Shown here: piece after piece, positions 17,867 to 24,915 of the stretch
Position numbering within the stretch: position 1 is the stretch's first letter
Layout: the number at the start of each line of letters is the position of its first letter
From: JADGHE01 sp035716025
GTDB taxonomy: Bacteria > Pseudomonadota > Alphaproteobacteria > Rhizobiales > Xanthobacteraceae
Reading direction: 5' to 3'
NCBI GenBank assembly: GCA_035716025.1
Contig: DASTKH010000043.1
Coordinates: 1 to 64,000, forward strand
Length of the DNA stretch: 64,000 nt
Translations under genes and position numbers: made by a program
The notes under the pieces: generated by a model
What the model was told of the DNA's origin: nothing
Database searches by the model: none
The model's input: the letters and a program-made list of their open reading frames with translations, nothing else

Positions 17867-18258
17867 CGCTTTTTCGCCTTCGCGCCCGGATCCGGCAACG
17901 TGCCGCTTAACGCTTCGGTGTCGGCAAAAGACTCGATCACCGCGCCGATCGGATCGGGCGTGCCGGGTGGAACAAGCGGTCGCGGCCGCTCCGGCAGATT
18001 GTCGAACGTGTCGAAATGGGCGACCGTGGCCGGCCGCAGCGTGAGGTGTCGCTCGCCAAGCTCCTGGATCCGCTGCGGGTTGTCGAGCCGCGCCCACTCC
18101 GCCCGCAAGGTCGCGATCGCCTCCCGTTCCTGCCGAACTTCCGCACGCAGTTGCGAGACCCGCTCGGCCTGCAGCGTGGCGTCGAACTTGATCTTGTAGA
18201 CCCAGGCCGCTGACACGACGAGGGCGGCAATGACGAGAGCGTGAAGCACACGCAGCAT
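17863..18258 (-). CDS. ftsL: Cell division protein FtsL
   Basis: FtsL (131 aa) is the small bitopic divisome protein that works with FtsQ and FtsB to activate FtsWI. It has one membrane segment at the extreme N-terminus (about residues 5-20) and then a periplasmic coiled-coil heptad region (LQAERVSQLRAEVRQEREAI), followed by the conserved LGERHLTLRPATV patch. The Pro-rich C-terminus is poorly conserved in the family. Identification rests on shape and its position between rsmH and ftsI, as sequence identity in this family is low. Confidence 0.9.
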   Translation of the reverse strand: MLRVLHALVIAALVVSAAWVYKIKFDATLQAERVSQLRAEVRQEREAIATLRAEWARLDNPQRIQELGERHLTLRPATVAHFDTFDNLPERPRPLVPPGTPDPIGAVIESFADTEALSGTLPDPGAKAKKR

Positions 18259-18259
18259 G

Positions 18260-19294
18260 TCACCCTCCTTTCATGACATCGGCGAGCGAGGGGAGGCTTG
18301 GCACGGCCTCGATGCCGAGCGCGGAAGGCGGCGCGTCCGTGCGTTCGGCCGCGCGCAGTCGCGCCGAGCGGGCGCGCGGATTGGCGGCGACTTCCGCAGC
18401 GTCCGGAACGACCGGCCGGTTCGTCAGAAGGCGGAAAGAGGCAGGAGCGGCGGCCGCGGCAGGCTGATGACGCGATGCGGCGGGCGGCCTGCTCCGCGCG
18501 GCAAGAAACCGTTTCACGATGCGGTCTTCCAGAGAGTGAAAGGCGATCACCACAAGCCGGCCGCCGGGGACAAGCACCGACTCGGCGGCAAGAAGCGCGG
18601 CCGCAAGCTCGTCGATCTCGCGGTTCAGGAACATCCGCAGGGCCTGGAAGGTGCGCGTGGCGGGGTGGATGTCGGCAGGCCTCGATCGGACCACCTGGCC
18701 GACGACGGCGGCCAGGTCTCCTGTCGTGCGGATCGGGGAACGGTGGCGCCGCCGCGCGATCGCGCGTGCCACCGCACGGGCGTGACGCTCCTCGCCCAGC
18801 GTCGCAATGATCGCCGCCAGGTCCCGCTCGGAAGCCCGCGCCAGCAGGTCCGCCGCGGTCGGCCCTTCCGCGCCCATGCGCATATCGAGCGGGGCATCGA
18901 AACGAAACGAGAAGCCGCGCTCGGGCGCATCGAGCTGCATGGACGAGACGCCGAGATCGAGCAACACGCCGTCGGCCGCACCGTTGGCAAACCCGGCGAC
19001 AACGTCCGCGAGCCGCGAGAAGCGTTCCTCCACGACAACGAGCCGGCCTGCCGCCGCTTCGACGATCGCCCTTCCGCGCGCCACCGCCTGCGGATCGCGG
19101 TCGAGCGCGATCACGCGGCACCGCGCCGCCGCAAGGATCGCCTGCGTGTGGCCGCCCGCGCCGAACGTGGCGTCGACATAGACGCCGCCGTCGCGCGGCG
19201 CGAGGAATTCGATCACACGGCCGGAGAGCACGGGAATGTGGGGAACCGATCCGCCAGCGACAGTCGGTTCCCCGCTGTCGCTGCTCCCCGTCAT
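18260..19294 (-). CDS. rsmH: 16S rRNA m4C1402 methyltransferase RsmH
   Basis: RsmH/MraW (344 aa) is the SAM-dependent enzyme that N4-methylates C1402 of 16S rRNA. The opening HIPVLSGRVIEFLAP, the SAM loop VDATFGAGGHTQAIL near residue 45, LLDLGVSSMQLDAPERGFSF and the C-terminal VVIAFHSLEDRIVKRF are all diagnostic. The start at 19294 overlaps the mraZ stop by four bases (ATGA). A long open frame upstream to 19912 is the shadow of mraZ and is not part of the protein. Confidence 0.97.
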   Translation of the reverse strand: MTGSSDSGEPTVAGGSVPHIPVLSGRVIEFLAPRDGGVYVDATFGAGGHTQAILAAARCRVIALDRDPQAVARGRAIVEAAAGRLVVVEERFSRLADVVAGFANGAADGVLLDLGVSSMQLDAPERGFSFRFDAPLDMRMGAEGPTAADLLARASERDLAAIIATLGEERHARAVARAIARRRHRSPIRTTGDLAAVVGQVVRSRPADIHPATRTFQALRMFLNREIDELAAALLAAESVLVPGGRLVVIAFHSLEDRIVKRFLAARSRPPAASRHQPAAAAAPASFRLLTNRPVVPDAAEVAANPRARSARLRAAERTDAPPSALGIEAVPSLPSLADVMKGG

Positions 19295-19767
19295 TCCCGT
19301 GCTCCTACGCCCGGCCTCACAAGCTGGGATCCGAGCGCGCGCTTGAGCGAACGCACTTTCTCGGTGGCCTCTGCGAGGTGCTGGCGCAGGCGGCCCGGCT
19401 CCCAGATCTGAAACTTGTGCCCCAGGCCGACGAAGGACGCCGCCTCGGTGATCCCGGCGTGCTGCTTCAGGCCATCCGTCAGGATGACCCGGCCTTCCCC
19501 ATCCATCTTCAGCGTCTCGCTCGTGCCGTACAGCGCGGCCGAGAACTGGTCGCGTTCGTCGGAATAGGGAGGAAAGCGCGCCATCAAGGCTTCGATCTCC
19601 GCCAGGAGCGCGTTTCCGCCGCAATCGAGCGCCGGCCGGTCGAAACTCGGATAACAATACAGCCCCTCGAATCCATCGCGCGCCAGCACCGCCCGGAACG
19701 GCGCCGGGATCGAAACGCGCCCCTTGGCATCGAGACGCAGTGTGAAGTTGGACACGAAGCGGTCCAT
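19291..19767 (-). CDS. mraZ: Transcriptional regulator MraZ
   Basis: MraZ (158 aa) is the AbrB-like, ring-forming DNA-binding protein that regulates the dcw cluster, usually repressing its own promoter. Two swapped-hairpin repeats can be seen: FTLRLDAKGRVSIPAPFRAVL at the N-terminus and the second copy around LKMDGEGRVILTDGLKQHAGI. It is the first gene of the minus-strand cluster. A promoter-like sequence overlaid with 10-bp TGG repeats lies 125-170 bases upstream and is a good candidate for its own operator. Confidence 0.95.
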   Translation of the reverse strand: MDRFVSNFTLRLDAKGRVSIPAPFRAVLARDGFEGLYCYPSFDRPALDCGGNALLAEIEALMARFPPYSDERDQFSAALYGTSETLKMDGEGRVILTDGLKQHAGITEAASFVGLGHKFQIWEPGRLRQHLAEATEKVRSLKRALGSQLVRPGVGARE

Positions 19768-19890
19768 GTGCCCTCTGGCGCCCCCATGCCCCGACCGGCT
19801 CTTGCAGCCCGCCCGTCATGGCGCCGACGAGCAAACCCGACATGCCCGGGATCAAGGCCGCTCGTCGGATGCAATGGGGCACAGCTCCGA

Positions 19891-19940
19891 ATGGGATGAT
19901 TTGGGATACCATGGGGCTATATGGTCGTCAATGGAACCGC
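19891..19940. promoter_or_regulatory. Candidate MraZ box: five 10-bp TGG repeats
   Basis: Five successive decamers on the plus strand carry TGG in the same phase, at 19892, 19902, 19912, 19922 and 19932; the first three read TGGG. MraZ of enterobacteria is known to bind direct TGGGN repeats spaced by five bases, a 10-bp period, so the first three fit that rule exactly. The repeats lie upstream of mraZ, and the promoter-like hexamers sit inside them. They read on the strand opposite to mraZ. Confidence 0.65.
19903..19931 (-). promoter_or_regulatory. Candidate mraZ (dcw) promoter
   Basis: On the minus strand TTGACG (19931-19926) is followed after exactly 17 bases by TATCCC (19908-19903). This is a near-consensus -35 and a weak -10 element of a housekeeping promoter. 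Transcription would start around 19895, leaving a leader of roughly 130 bases before the mraZ ATG. Its overlap with the 10-bp TGG repeats would let bound MraZ block polymerase. Confidence 0.5.
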
Positions 19941-20159
19941 GATTCTGGGCGCCCGTGCGGAAGGCTCTGGGAGTGCCGGTGATTAACGCCCGTTAAGCTT
20001 AAGGATTGGTTTGCGGACCGGCGGCCGGGCAGCTCCTTAAGGCGAGGAGTCCGCGGTCTCGGGCGGCCGTCCCGGTCAGGGGAGGAACATCGCGCGGCCG
20101 TCGAACGTTGCTTGTCAGAGGAGGCGATTCCTCATCCAGTTTCGAATAGGAGGCCGAAT

Positions 20160-20708
20160 ATGTTGAAGACCCTGCTTGCGACCACTGCCATCACGGGCCT
20201 GATGATTTCCGGCGCCTGGGCGCAAGGCGCTCAAAGCCCGGCGCCCACGGCACCGCCCCCGCAAACGGACACCATGCAAAAACCCCCCACGTCCGACGGC
20301 GCGAGCGCGCAGGCGCCCAAGTTCATCGCCTCGCAAGGCAGCGACGAGATGGTCTCGTCGAAGTTCAAGGGGGCCGACGTTCTCGGCCCGAACAACGAGC
20401 ATATCGGCGATGTTTCCGATCTGCTGTTCACCAAGGAGGGGCAGATCAAGGCCTATATCGTCGGCGTGGGCGGCTTCCTCGGCATCGGAGAGAAGAACGT
20501 CGCCATCGATCCGAGCGCCTTCCAGCCGGCGGCCGACAACAACGATCCGAACGACATGAAGCTTAAGGTGTCGTGGACCAAGGAGCAGCTCAAGGACGCG
20601 CCGGCCTTCGAGTATTACAAGGCGCCCTCTCGCACGACGAGCACAGGCACCGGAACCACGGGTTCGAACACCGGCATGTCGCCGCGGCCGGCCACGCCGG
20701 CCCGGTAA
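20160..20708 (+). CDS. Secreted PRC-barrel domain protein
   Basis: A 182-residue exported protein. The N-terminus MLKTLLATTAITGLMISGAWAQG is a clear Sec signal peptide, cleaved after AWA. A Pro/Thr-rich linker leads to a PRC-barrel domain (about residues 75-135): ADVLGPNNEHIGDVSDLLFT, then KAYIVGVGGFLGIGEKNVA. The C-terminus is a low-complexity Thr/Gly/Pro tail. Proteins of this design are common in Rhizobiales and are presumed periplasmic; their role is unknown. The start at 20160 has a perfect AGGAGG six bases upstream. A strong hairpin terminator follows. Confidence 0.85.
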   Translation: MLKTLLATTAITGLMISGAWAQGAQSPAPTAPPPQTDTMQKPPTSDGASAQAPKFIASQGSDEMVSSKFKGADVLGPNNEHIGDVSDLLFTKEGQIKAYIVGVGGFLGIGEKNVAIDPSAFQPAADNNDPNDMKLKVSWTKEQLKDAPAFEYYKAPSRTTSTGTGTTGSNTGMSPRPATPAR

Positions 20709-20729
20709 GGCAACGCGCTTCGCCAAGGA

Positions 20730-20757
20730 CCCGGGGCCGCACGGCCCCGGGCTTTCT
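20730..20757 (+). terminator. Rho-independent terminator after PRC-barrel gene
   Basis: A perfect 10-bp GC stem, CCCGGGGCCG (20730-20739) pairing with CGGCCCCGGG (20742-20751), closes a very short loop and is followed by CTTTCT. It lies 22 bases after the stop codon of the PRC-barrel gene. Confidence 0.75.
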
Positions 20758-20818
20758 GCGTCAGGGCTCCGTCCGCGATCTCATGGGTCGGTAACCGCGG
20801 GCCTGTTATCGTCTGCGC

Positions 20819-21586
20819 ATGACGTTTGCTCCCGACAGCGCGGTCGCAACGGAGATCCGCCTCTCGCCCAATCACGGCCCCCGCCGACTCGGCGACCCCG
20901 ATCTGCTCGTGCTTCACTACACCGGCATGCCCGATGCCGAAGCGGCGCTGAGGCGTCTTTGCTGCCCCGACAGCGAAGTGTCCGCGCATTATTTCGTGTT
21001 CGAGGATGGGCGCGTGGTCCAGTGCGTTCCCGAAACCCGCCGCGCCTGGCACGCTGGGCTGTCCGTCTGGGAAGGCGCAACCGACGTCAACTCCCGTTCG
21101 ATCGGCATCGAGATTGCCAATCCGGGCCACGACTACGGCTATCCCGATTTCCCGCCCCGGCAGATCGCCGCGGTCATCGCCCTGTGCGGCGATATCATCG
21201 GACGGCGCGCCATCGCCGCCCGCCACGTGCTCGCGCATTCCGACGTCGCGCCCGGACGCAAGCAGGACCCGGGCGAGAAATTTCCCTGGCACATCCTCCA
21301 CAAGGCCGGCATCGGATTGTGGGTGACCCCGGCCCCGCTGGGCCGGCCGGGTTCGGCTCTGAAGCAGGGCAGCCGGGGACCCGCAGTGCGTCGGCTGCAA
21401 GCAGGACTGCGGCGGTTTGGCTACGGTCTCGACGTTACCGGCACCTTCGATGCCGCGACCGAGCAGGTGGTCCGGGCCTTCCAGCGTCATTTCCGGCCGG
21501 CGCGCGTCAATGGGGTGGCGGATCCATCCACGCGAGACACGCTCGCGGCCCTGCTGAAGGCCGGCAAGCTGGATCCGTTTCTGTGA
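20819..21586 (+). CDS. AmpD-type N-acetylmuramoyl-L-alanine amidase
   Basis: A 255-residue zinc amidase (Amidase_2) that cleaves the bond between MurNAc and L-Ala, with a C-terminal peptidoglycan-binding domain. Zinc ligands expected for the family are H33 (LVLHYTGMP), H140 (VLAHSDVAPGRK) and D150 (KQDPGEKFPW), with the catalytic glutamate in IGIEIANPG. The C-terminal PG_binding_1 repeat is visible from KQGSRGPAVRRLQAGLRRFG. No signal peptide is seen, so it probably works in cytoplasmic muropeptide recycling, although AmiD-like periplasmic relatives exist. The ATG at 20819 begins just before the conserved N-terminal strand. Confidence 0.9.
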   Translation: MTFAPDSAVATEIRLSPNHGPRRLGDPDLLVLHYTGMPDAEAALRRLCCPDSEVSAHYFVFEDGRVVQCVPETRRAWHAGLSVWEGATDVNSRSIGIEIANPGHDYGYPDFPPRQIAAVIALCGDIIGRRAIAARHVLAHSDVAPGRKQDPGEKFPWHILHKAGIGLWVTPAPLGRPGSALKQGSRGPAVRRLQAGLRRFGYGLDVTGTFDAATEQVVRAFQRHFRPARVNGVADPSTRDTLAALLKAGKLDPFL

Positions 21587-21682
21587 CATCGAAGACACAG
21601 TCGCCCGAAAAAATTCCCTTTCATCGCCTGTTAGGGTTAAACGAGCCGCAGTTGCGCCCGATTCCCGCGCGCTCCTGCGTGG

Positions 21683-22648
21683 ATGGACGCACCGCGACCG
21701 GACATCCCGTCCCTTCCCGCGCGGAAAGGCGCGGCGATCTGGCTTCTTCTGGCTGCTTGCGGGCCGCTCGTTGCGGGTTGCGGGCCGGCGGAGCCGCGCG
21801 CGCGAGAGGCAGCGCCCGGCTCCGAACCTCAGACAATCATCTCCAAGCAAAGGGTGCACGAGCCGTTCGCACCCATGGGCGCCACATTTGCCGAGCGGCT
21901 CGCGCCCCTCAATGCGGGCGTCTTCGCCGATCGGTTTCCTCCCCTGCCGCTCGCGGGCGAACCGCAGGAACCGGTGTCCGTGCTGGCATACGCGGCACCG
22001 ATCCCAAGCCCTTCGGGTGCCGTCCGCGCGGAAGCGCCCTTTGCTTTCGGCCTGCGGGGCACCGCGAGCCCACAGCCGACGATCTCCGCCGAGAACCCGC
22101 CTCTGCCGCGGCCCGCGCCGGCCCACCGCGGGACGCCGACCCGATCCGTCGCCGTTGAAGGCGCAACACGGCTCGCTTCGCTCGATCCCGCGATAGTCAT
22201 TTCGGGCTCTCCGGAATCGCCTGACCGCGCCGGCAGCGAGGATGAAATTCCTGCGCTGGTGACGGCGAGCGCACGCAAACACGGCGTTCCTGTCGGTCTC
22301 GCCCACGCCGTCATCAAGGTCGAGTCGAACTACAGGCCCAACGCGGTCGGCAAGGGCGCGACCATGGGCCTTATGCAGATCAAATACGCGACGGCTCGCG
22401 GAATCGGTTTCACCGGGAAGCCGAAGGATCTGCTCGATCCTGCGACCAATCTGGAATGGGGAATGCGCTACCTCGCGGAGGCGCACAGGCTTGCGAAGGG
22501 CAATCTCTGCGGTACCATTCTGCGTTATCAGAGCGGTCATTATGCGGGGCGGATGACCCGCGCGGCGCTGCTCTATTGCGGCAAGGTTCGCCGCCTGCTC
22601 GCGGAGTTCGAGAAGAGCCGGACCGCCGACGCCTCGAACCGGCAATAG
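21683..22648 (+). CDS. Lipoprotein lytic transglycosylase (SLT domain)
   Basis: A 321-residue lytic transglycosylase that cuts peptidoglycan glycan strands with formation of 1,6-anhydroMurNAc. The N-terminus has a hydrophobic signal with two possible lipobox cysteines, LLAAC (C26) and LVAGC (C33), so it is probably an anchored lipoprotein. A long Pro/Ala-rich linker (about residues 40-190) precedes the SLT fold: AHAVIKVESNYRPNA with catalytic E214, MGLMQIKYATARGIG, and LRYQSGHYAG. It follows the amidase by about 95 bases and could be co-transcribed. The start site is not firmly fixed, since no strong ribosome site is visible. Confidence 0.88.
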   Translation: MDAPRPDIPSLPARKGAAIWLLLAACGPLVAGCGPAEPRAREAAPGSEPQTIISKQRVHEPFAPMGATFAERLAPLNAGVFADRFPPLPLAGEPQEPVSVLAYAAPIPSPSGAVRAEAPFAFGLRGTASPQPTISAENPPLPRPAPAHRGTPTRSVAVEGATRLASLDPAIVISGSPESPDRAGSEDEIPALVTASARKHGVPVGLAHAVIKVESNYRPNAVGKGATMGLMQIKYATARGIGFTGKPKDLLDPATNLEWGMRYLAEAHRLAKGNLCGTILRYQSGHYAGRMTRAALLYCGKVRRLLAEFEKSRTADASNRQ

Positions 22649-22696
22649 CCGGCGAGGCCCTTGACGGACGCGCGCGTCGTCCCCACAGCTTAGGCA

Positions 22697-23107
22697 GCGT
22701 CAGTCGGCCGGACGGCCGCCGCGGCAGGTGCCGAAAGGCCGCCGGGGAGGAAAGTCCGGGCTCCTCGGACATGCGGTGCCGGATAACGTCCGGCGGGGGC
22801 AACCCCAGGGAAAGTGCCACAGAGATCAGACCGCCCCCTGCGCCGACCGGCGCAGGACGGCAAGGGTGAAACGGTGCGGTAAGAGCGCACCGCGCCCCCG
22901 GCAACGGGGGCGGCACGGCAAACCCCACCGGGAGCAAGACCGAATAGGGACGGCACGAGCCGAAAGGCTCGGGATCCCGTGTCCGGATTCGCCGTCCGGG
23001 TAGGTTGCTGGAGACGCCGGGCAATCGGCGTCCTAGAGGAATGGCCGTCACGCGCGGCGCTTCATGCGTCGCGCCGTACAGAACCCGGCTTATAGGCCGG
23101 CTGATGC
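22697..23107 (+). ncRNA. rnpB: RNase P RNA (type A)
   Basis: The catalytic RNA of ribonuclease P, which matures the 5' ends of tRNAs. Diagnostic conserved stretches are present in order: GAGGAAAGTCCGGGCTC near 22745, GGGTGAAACGGTGCGGTAAG near 22864, the AGAGCGCACCGC strand that pairs with it, and ACAGAACCCGGCTTATAGG near 23078. The outer P1 helix is formed by GCGTCAG (22697-22703) with CTGATGC (23101-23107), one wobble pair included. The length of about 411 bases fits alphaproteobacteria. Exact 5' and 3' ends are estimates. Confidence 0.96.
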
Positions 23108-23117
23108 GCCCGCATGA

Positions 23118-23151
23118 GAGGCGTCCCGCGGAAAGCCACGCGGGACGCCTC
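23118..23151 (+). terminator. Hairpin terminator of rnpB
   Basis: A perfect 13-bp stem, GAGGCGTCCCGCG (23118-23130) with CGCGGGACGCCTC (23139-23151), encloses an 8-base loop starting 10 bases after the end of rnpB. The downstream sequence is only weakly T-rich (GCCATTTCT). It probably ends rnpB transcription. Confidence 0.7.
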
Positions 23152-23261
23152 GCCATTTCTGCGGCCCTGCGAGACGGCGAGACCCGCGCCTTGCGGCGAA
23201 CCGGCGATTGCAATTTCGCTTGGGGAGAGAGGCCGCACCGGTTTAGGGTCGCGCGACCCAC

Positions 23262-24215
23262 ATGCCTGCCCGCCCGCGCGAATCCCTCGGCCTCTTTCTC
23301 GGCTTCGTCGGCATGGTGTGCTTCGCCGGCACGCTGCCGGCGACCCGCGTCGCCATCCCCTATCTCGACGCCTGGTTCCTGACCGTCGGGCGCGCAGCCA
23401 TCGCGGGCGTTCTCGCCCTCGTCCCGTTGCTCCTGCTCAAGCGCCGGATTCCGGCGCGCCGATACTGGGGGGAGATCGCGATTGCGGGCGTTCTGCTGAT
23501 CTACGGCTTTCCGTTCTTCACGGCGCTCGCGATGATGTCCGTGCCGGTGGCGCACGGCGGCGTCGTTCTCGGGATCCTGCCGCTTGCGACCACGCTCGCC
23601 GCGACCCTGGTCGCCGGCGAACGCGCAAGCCTCGGTTTCTGGCTGGCCGGCGTGGCAGGCGGCGCGATCGTCGTGGCCTTCGCCCTGCGCCACGGCGCGG
23701 GCGGCCTCGCGCTCGGCGATTTCTGGCTCCTCGGTGCGATCCTCTCGGCGGCCTTCGGCTACACTTATGCCGGCAAGCTCTCCGGCGACATGCCGGCCTG
23801 GGAGGTGAATGCCTGGCAGCTCGTGCTGTCGCTGCCGCTCGCACTTCCCGCCATGCTCTGGCTTTGGCCCCCGGACGCGGCGGCGGCGCCGTGGCCGGCC
23901 TGGACGGCCCTCGCCTATGTGGCCGTCATGGTGCAGCTTCTCGGCTTCTTCTTCTGGAACGCGGGTCTCGCGATGGGGGGAATCGCCCGGGTCGGACAGC
24001 TGCAGCTGTTGCAGCCCTTCGTGATTCTGCTCATGGGCGCAGCCGTGAACGACGAGCCGCTCGCGCTCGAAACCTTCGGCTTTGCGGCGGCCGTCGTGGC
24101 GACCGTGATCGTGGGACGCCGCATGCGCGTCGAGAGAAGATCGCAGCGCGTCAGCAGCTCCGATCCGGCAGGCAGTACCGGCCGGGAATCGGATGCAGCG
24201 CAAAGTCTCCCATGA
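23262..24215 (+). CDS. DMT/EamA-family transporter
   Basis: A 317-residue inner-membrane protein with about ten hydrophobic helices in two EamA repeats (about residues 8-140 and 150-290), the plan of drug/metabolite transporters such as YedA/RhaT relatives. The N-terminal ESLGLFLGFVGMVCFAGTLP and the mid-protein AFGYTYAGKLSG fit the family. The substrate cannot be predicted. Its 3' end overlaps the 3' end of the convergent pdeM gene by 65 bases, so the C-terminal tail (RVERRSQRVSSSDPAG) is encoded antisense to the PdeM C-terminus. Confidence 0.85.
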   Translation: MPARPRESLGLFLGFVGMVCFAGTLPATRVAIPYLDAWFLTVGRAAIAGVLALVPLLLLKRRIPARRYWGEIAIAGVLLIYGFPFFTALAMMSVPVAHGGVVLGILPLATTLAATLVAGERASLGFWLAGVAGGAIVVAFALRHGAGGLALGDFWLLGAILSAAFGYTYAGKLSGDMPAWEVNAWQLVLSLPLALPAMLWLWPPDAAAAPWPAWTALAYVAVMVQLLGFFFWNAGLAMGGIARVGQLQLLQPFVILLMGAAVNDEPLALETFGFAAAVVATVIVGRRMRVERRSQRVSSSDPAGSTGRESDAAQSLP

Positions 24216-24915
24216 CATGCGCCGTAAAGGCGCCGCCGAACAACGACTCGAACGCCCTATGCCGGACATTGAGGCCTCCGGCATAGGCGCCGAAGGCCGG
24301 CATCACCACACGGCTTTCATCGGCGACGAAACAGCGGCGGCGCAGTCCTCGCCCGCCAATGGCCACCACCGCGACGGGATGCCAATGCCCGCTGATCTCC
24401 CCTCGCGCGTCGGCCTCGGCGCGGTGACGAAACGTGATCGGCCCGATCCGCAGCTCGGGGAGCCAATGGCCGGCGACGCCCGCGGGCGGCCCCGGATCGT
24501 GATTGCCGGCGATCCAGATCCAGTCGCGCCCGCTCTGGAGCGCGGCGAGCGCCTGGCGATCCGCAAGACCGAGGCGCGCCGCCCCGAACGGGTCGTGGAA
24601 ACTGTCGCCGAGCGCCACGACGGTTCGCGGCGCATAGGCCGCGACGAGTCGCTGCAGGCGCGCGAGCGTATCGCCCGTATCGTAGGGCGGAAGCAGCGCG
24701 CCGCGGGCCGCGAAGCTCGATCCCTTCTCGAGGTGAAGGTCGGAGACGGCAAGCAGCCGTTCGTCCGGCCAATAGAGGGCACCCGCAACGTCGGTCTCGA
24801 AGGCCTCACCGGCAATGAGGATAGGCGGGCTGCCGTTATGAAAGCGTGCCGACCGGCCGGGCGCCGCGCCGATTGCGCCTCCGCCGTCTTGCGACTGTTC
24901 CGCGCGCGCGGTCAC
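24151..24915 (-). CDS. pdeM: Ligase-associated endonuclease PdeM
   Basis: A 254-residue calcineurin-like metallophosphoesterase of the PdeM type found beside Lhr-type helicases and ATP-dependent ligases in bacterial DNA repair loci. The two-metal motifs are in order: SDLHLEKGSS (D59, H61), GDSFHDPFG (103-111), GNHDP (137-141) and GHWHP (176-180). It begins within the last four bases of the helicase gene (ATGA overlap), strong evidence of coupled expression. Its 3' end overlaps the convergent DMT transporter gene by 65 bases. Confidence 0.88.
   Translation of the reverse strand: MTARAEQSQDGGGAIGAAPGRSARFHNGSPPILIAGEAFETDVAGALYWPDERLLAVSDLHLEKGSSFAARGALLPPYDTGDTLARLQRLVAAYAPRTVVALGDSFHDPFGAARLGLADRQALAALQSGRDWIWIAGNHDPGPPAGVAGHWLPELRIGPITFRHRAEADARGEISGHWHPVAVVAIGGRGLRRRCFVADESRVVMPAFGAYAGGLNVRHRAFESLFGGAFTAHVMGDFALHPIPGRYCLPDRSC

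Larger units (their letters stand above)
19768..20159. promoter_or_regulatory. Divergent mraZ / PRC-barrel intergenic region
   Basis: This 392-base region separates two divergent genes. Besides the MraZ repeats and promoter it holds a TTAA-rich cluster: TTAA at 19983, 19993, 19999 and 20037, including the palindrome TTAACG-CC-CGTTAA (19983-19996) and TTAAGCTTAA (19993-20002). These resemble CtrA half-sites, but none has the consensus seven-base spacing. No gene is supported here. Confidence 0.5.

Noticed and set aside
19875..19879. A sixth TGGGG as part of the MraZ box
   Set aside because: It is not in phase with the five 10-bp repeats (17 bases from the next one).
18260..19912. rsmH extended upstream to 19912
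   Set aside because: The extra 200 codons are a shadow of mraZ; the ATGA overlap at 19291-19294 fixes the start.
22410..24284. Long minus-strand frame over rnpB and the DMT gene
   Set aside because: It crosses the RNase P RNA and a clear membrane transporter gene; the translation has no domain.
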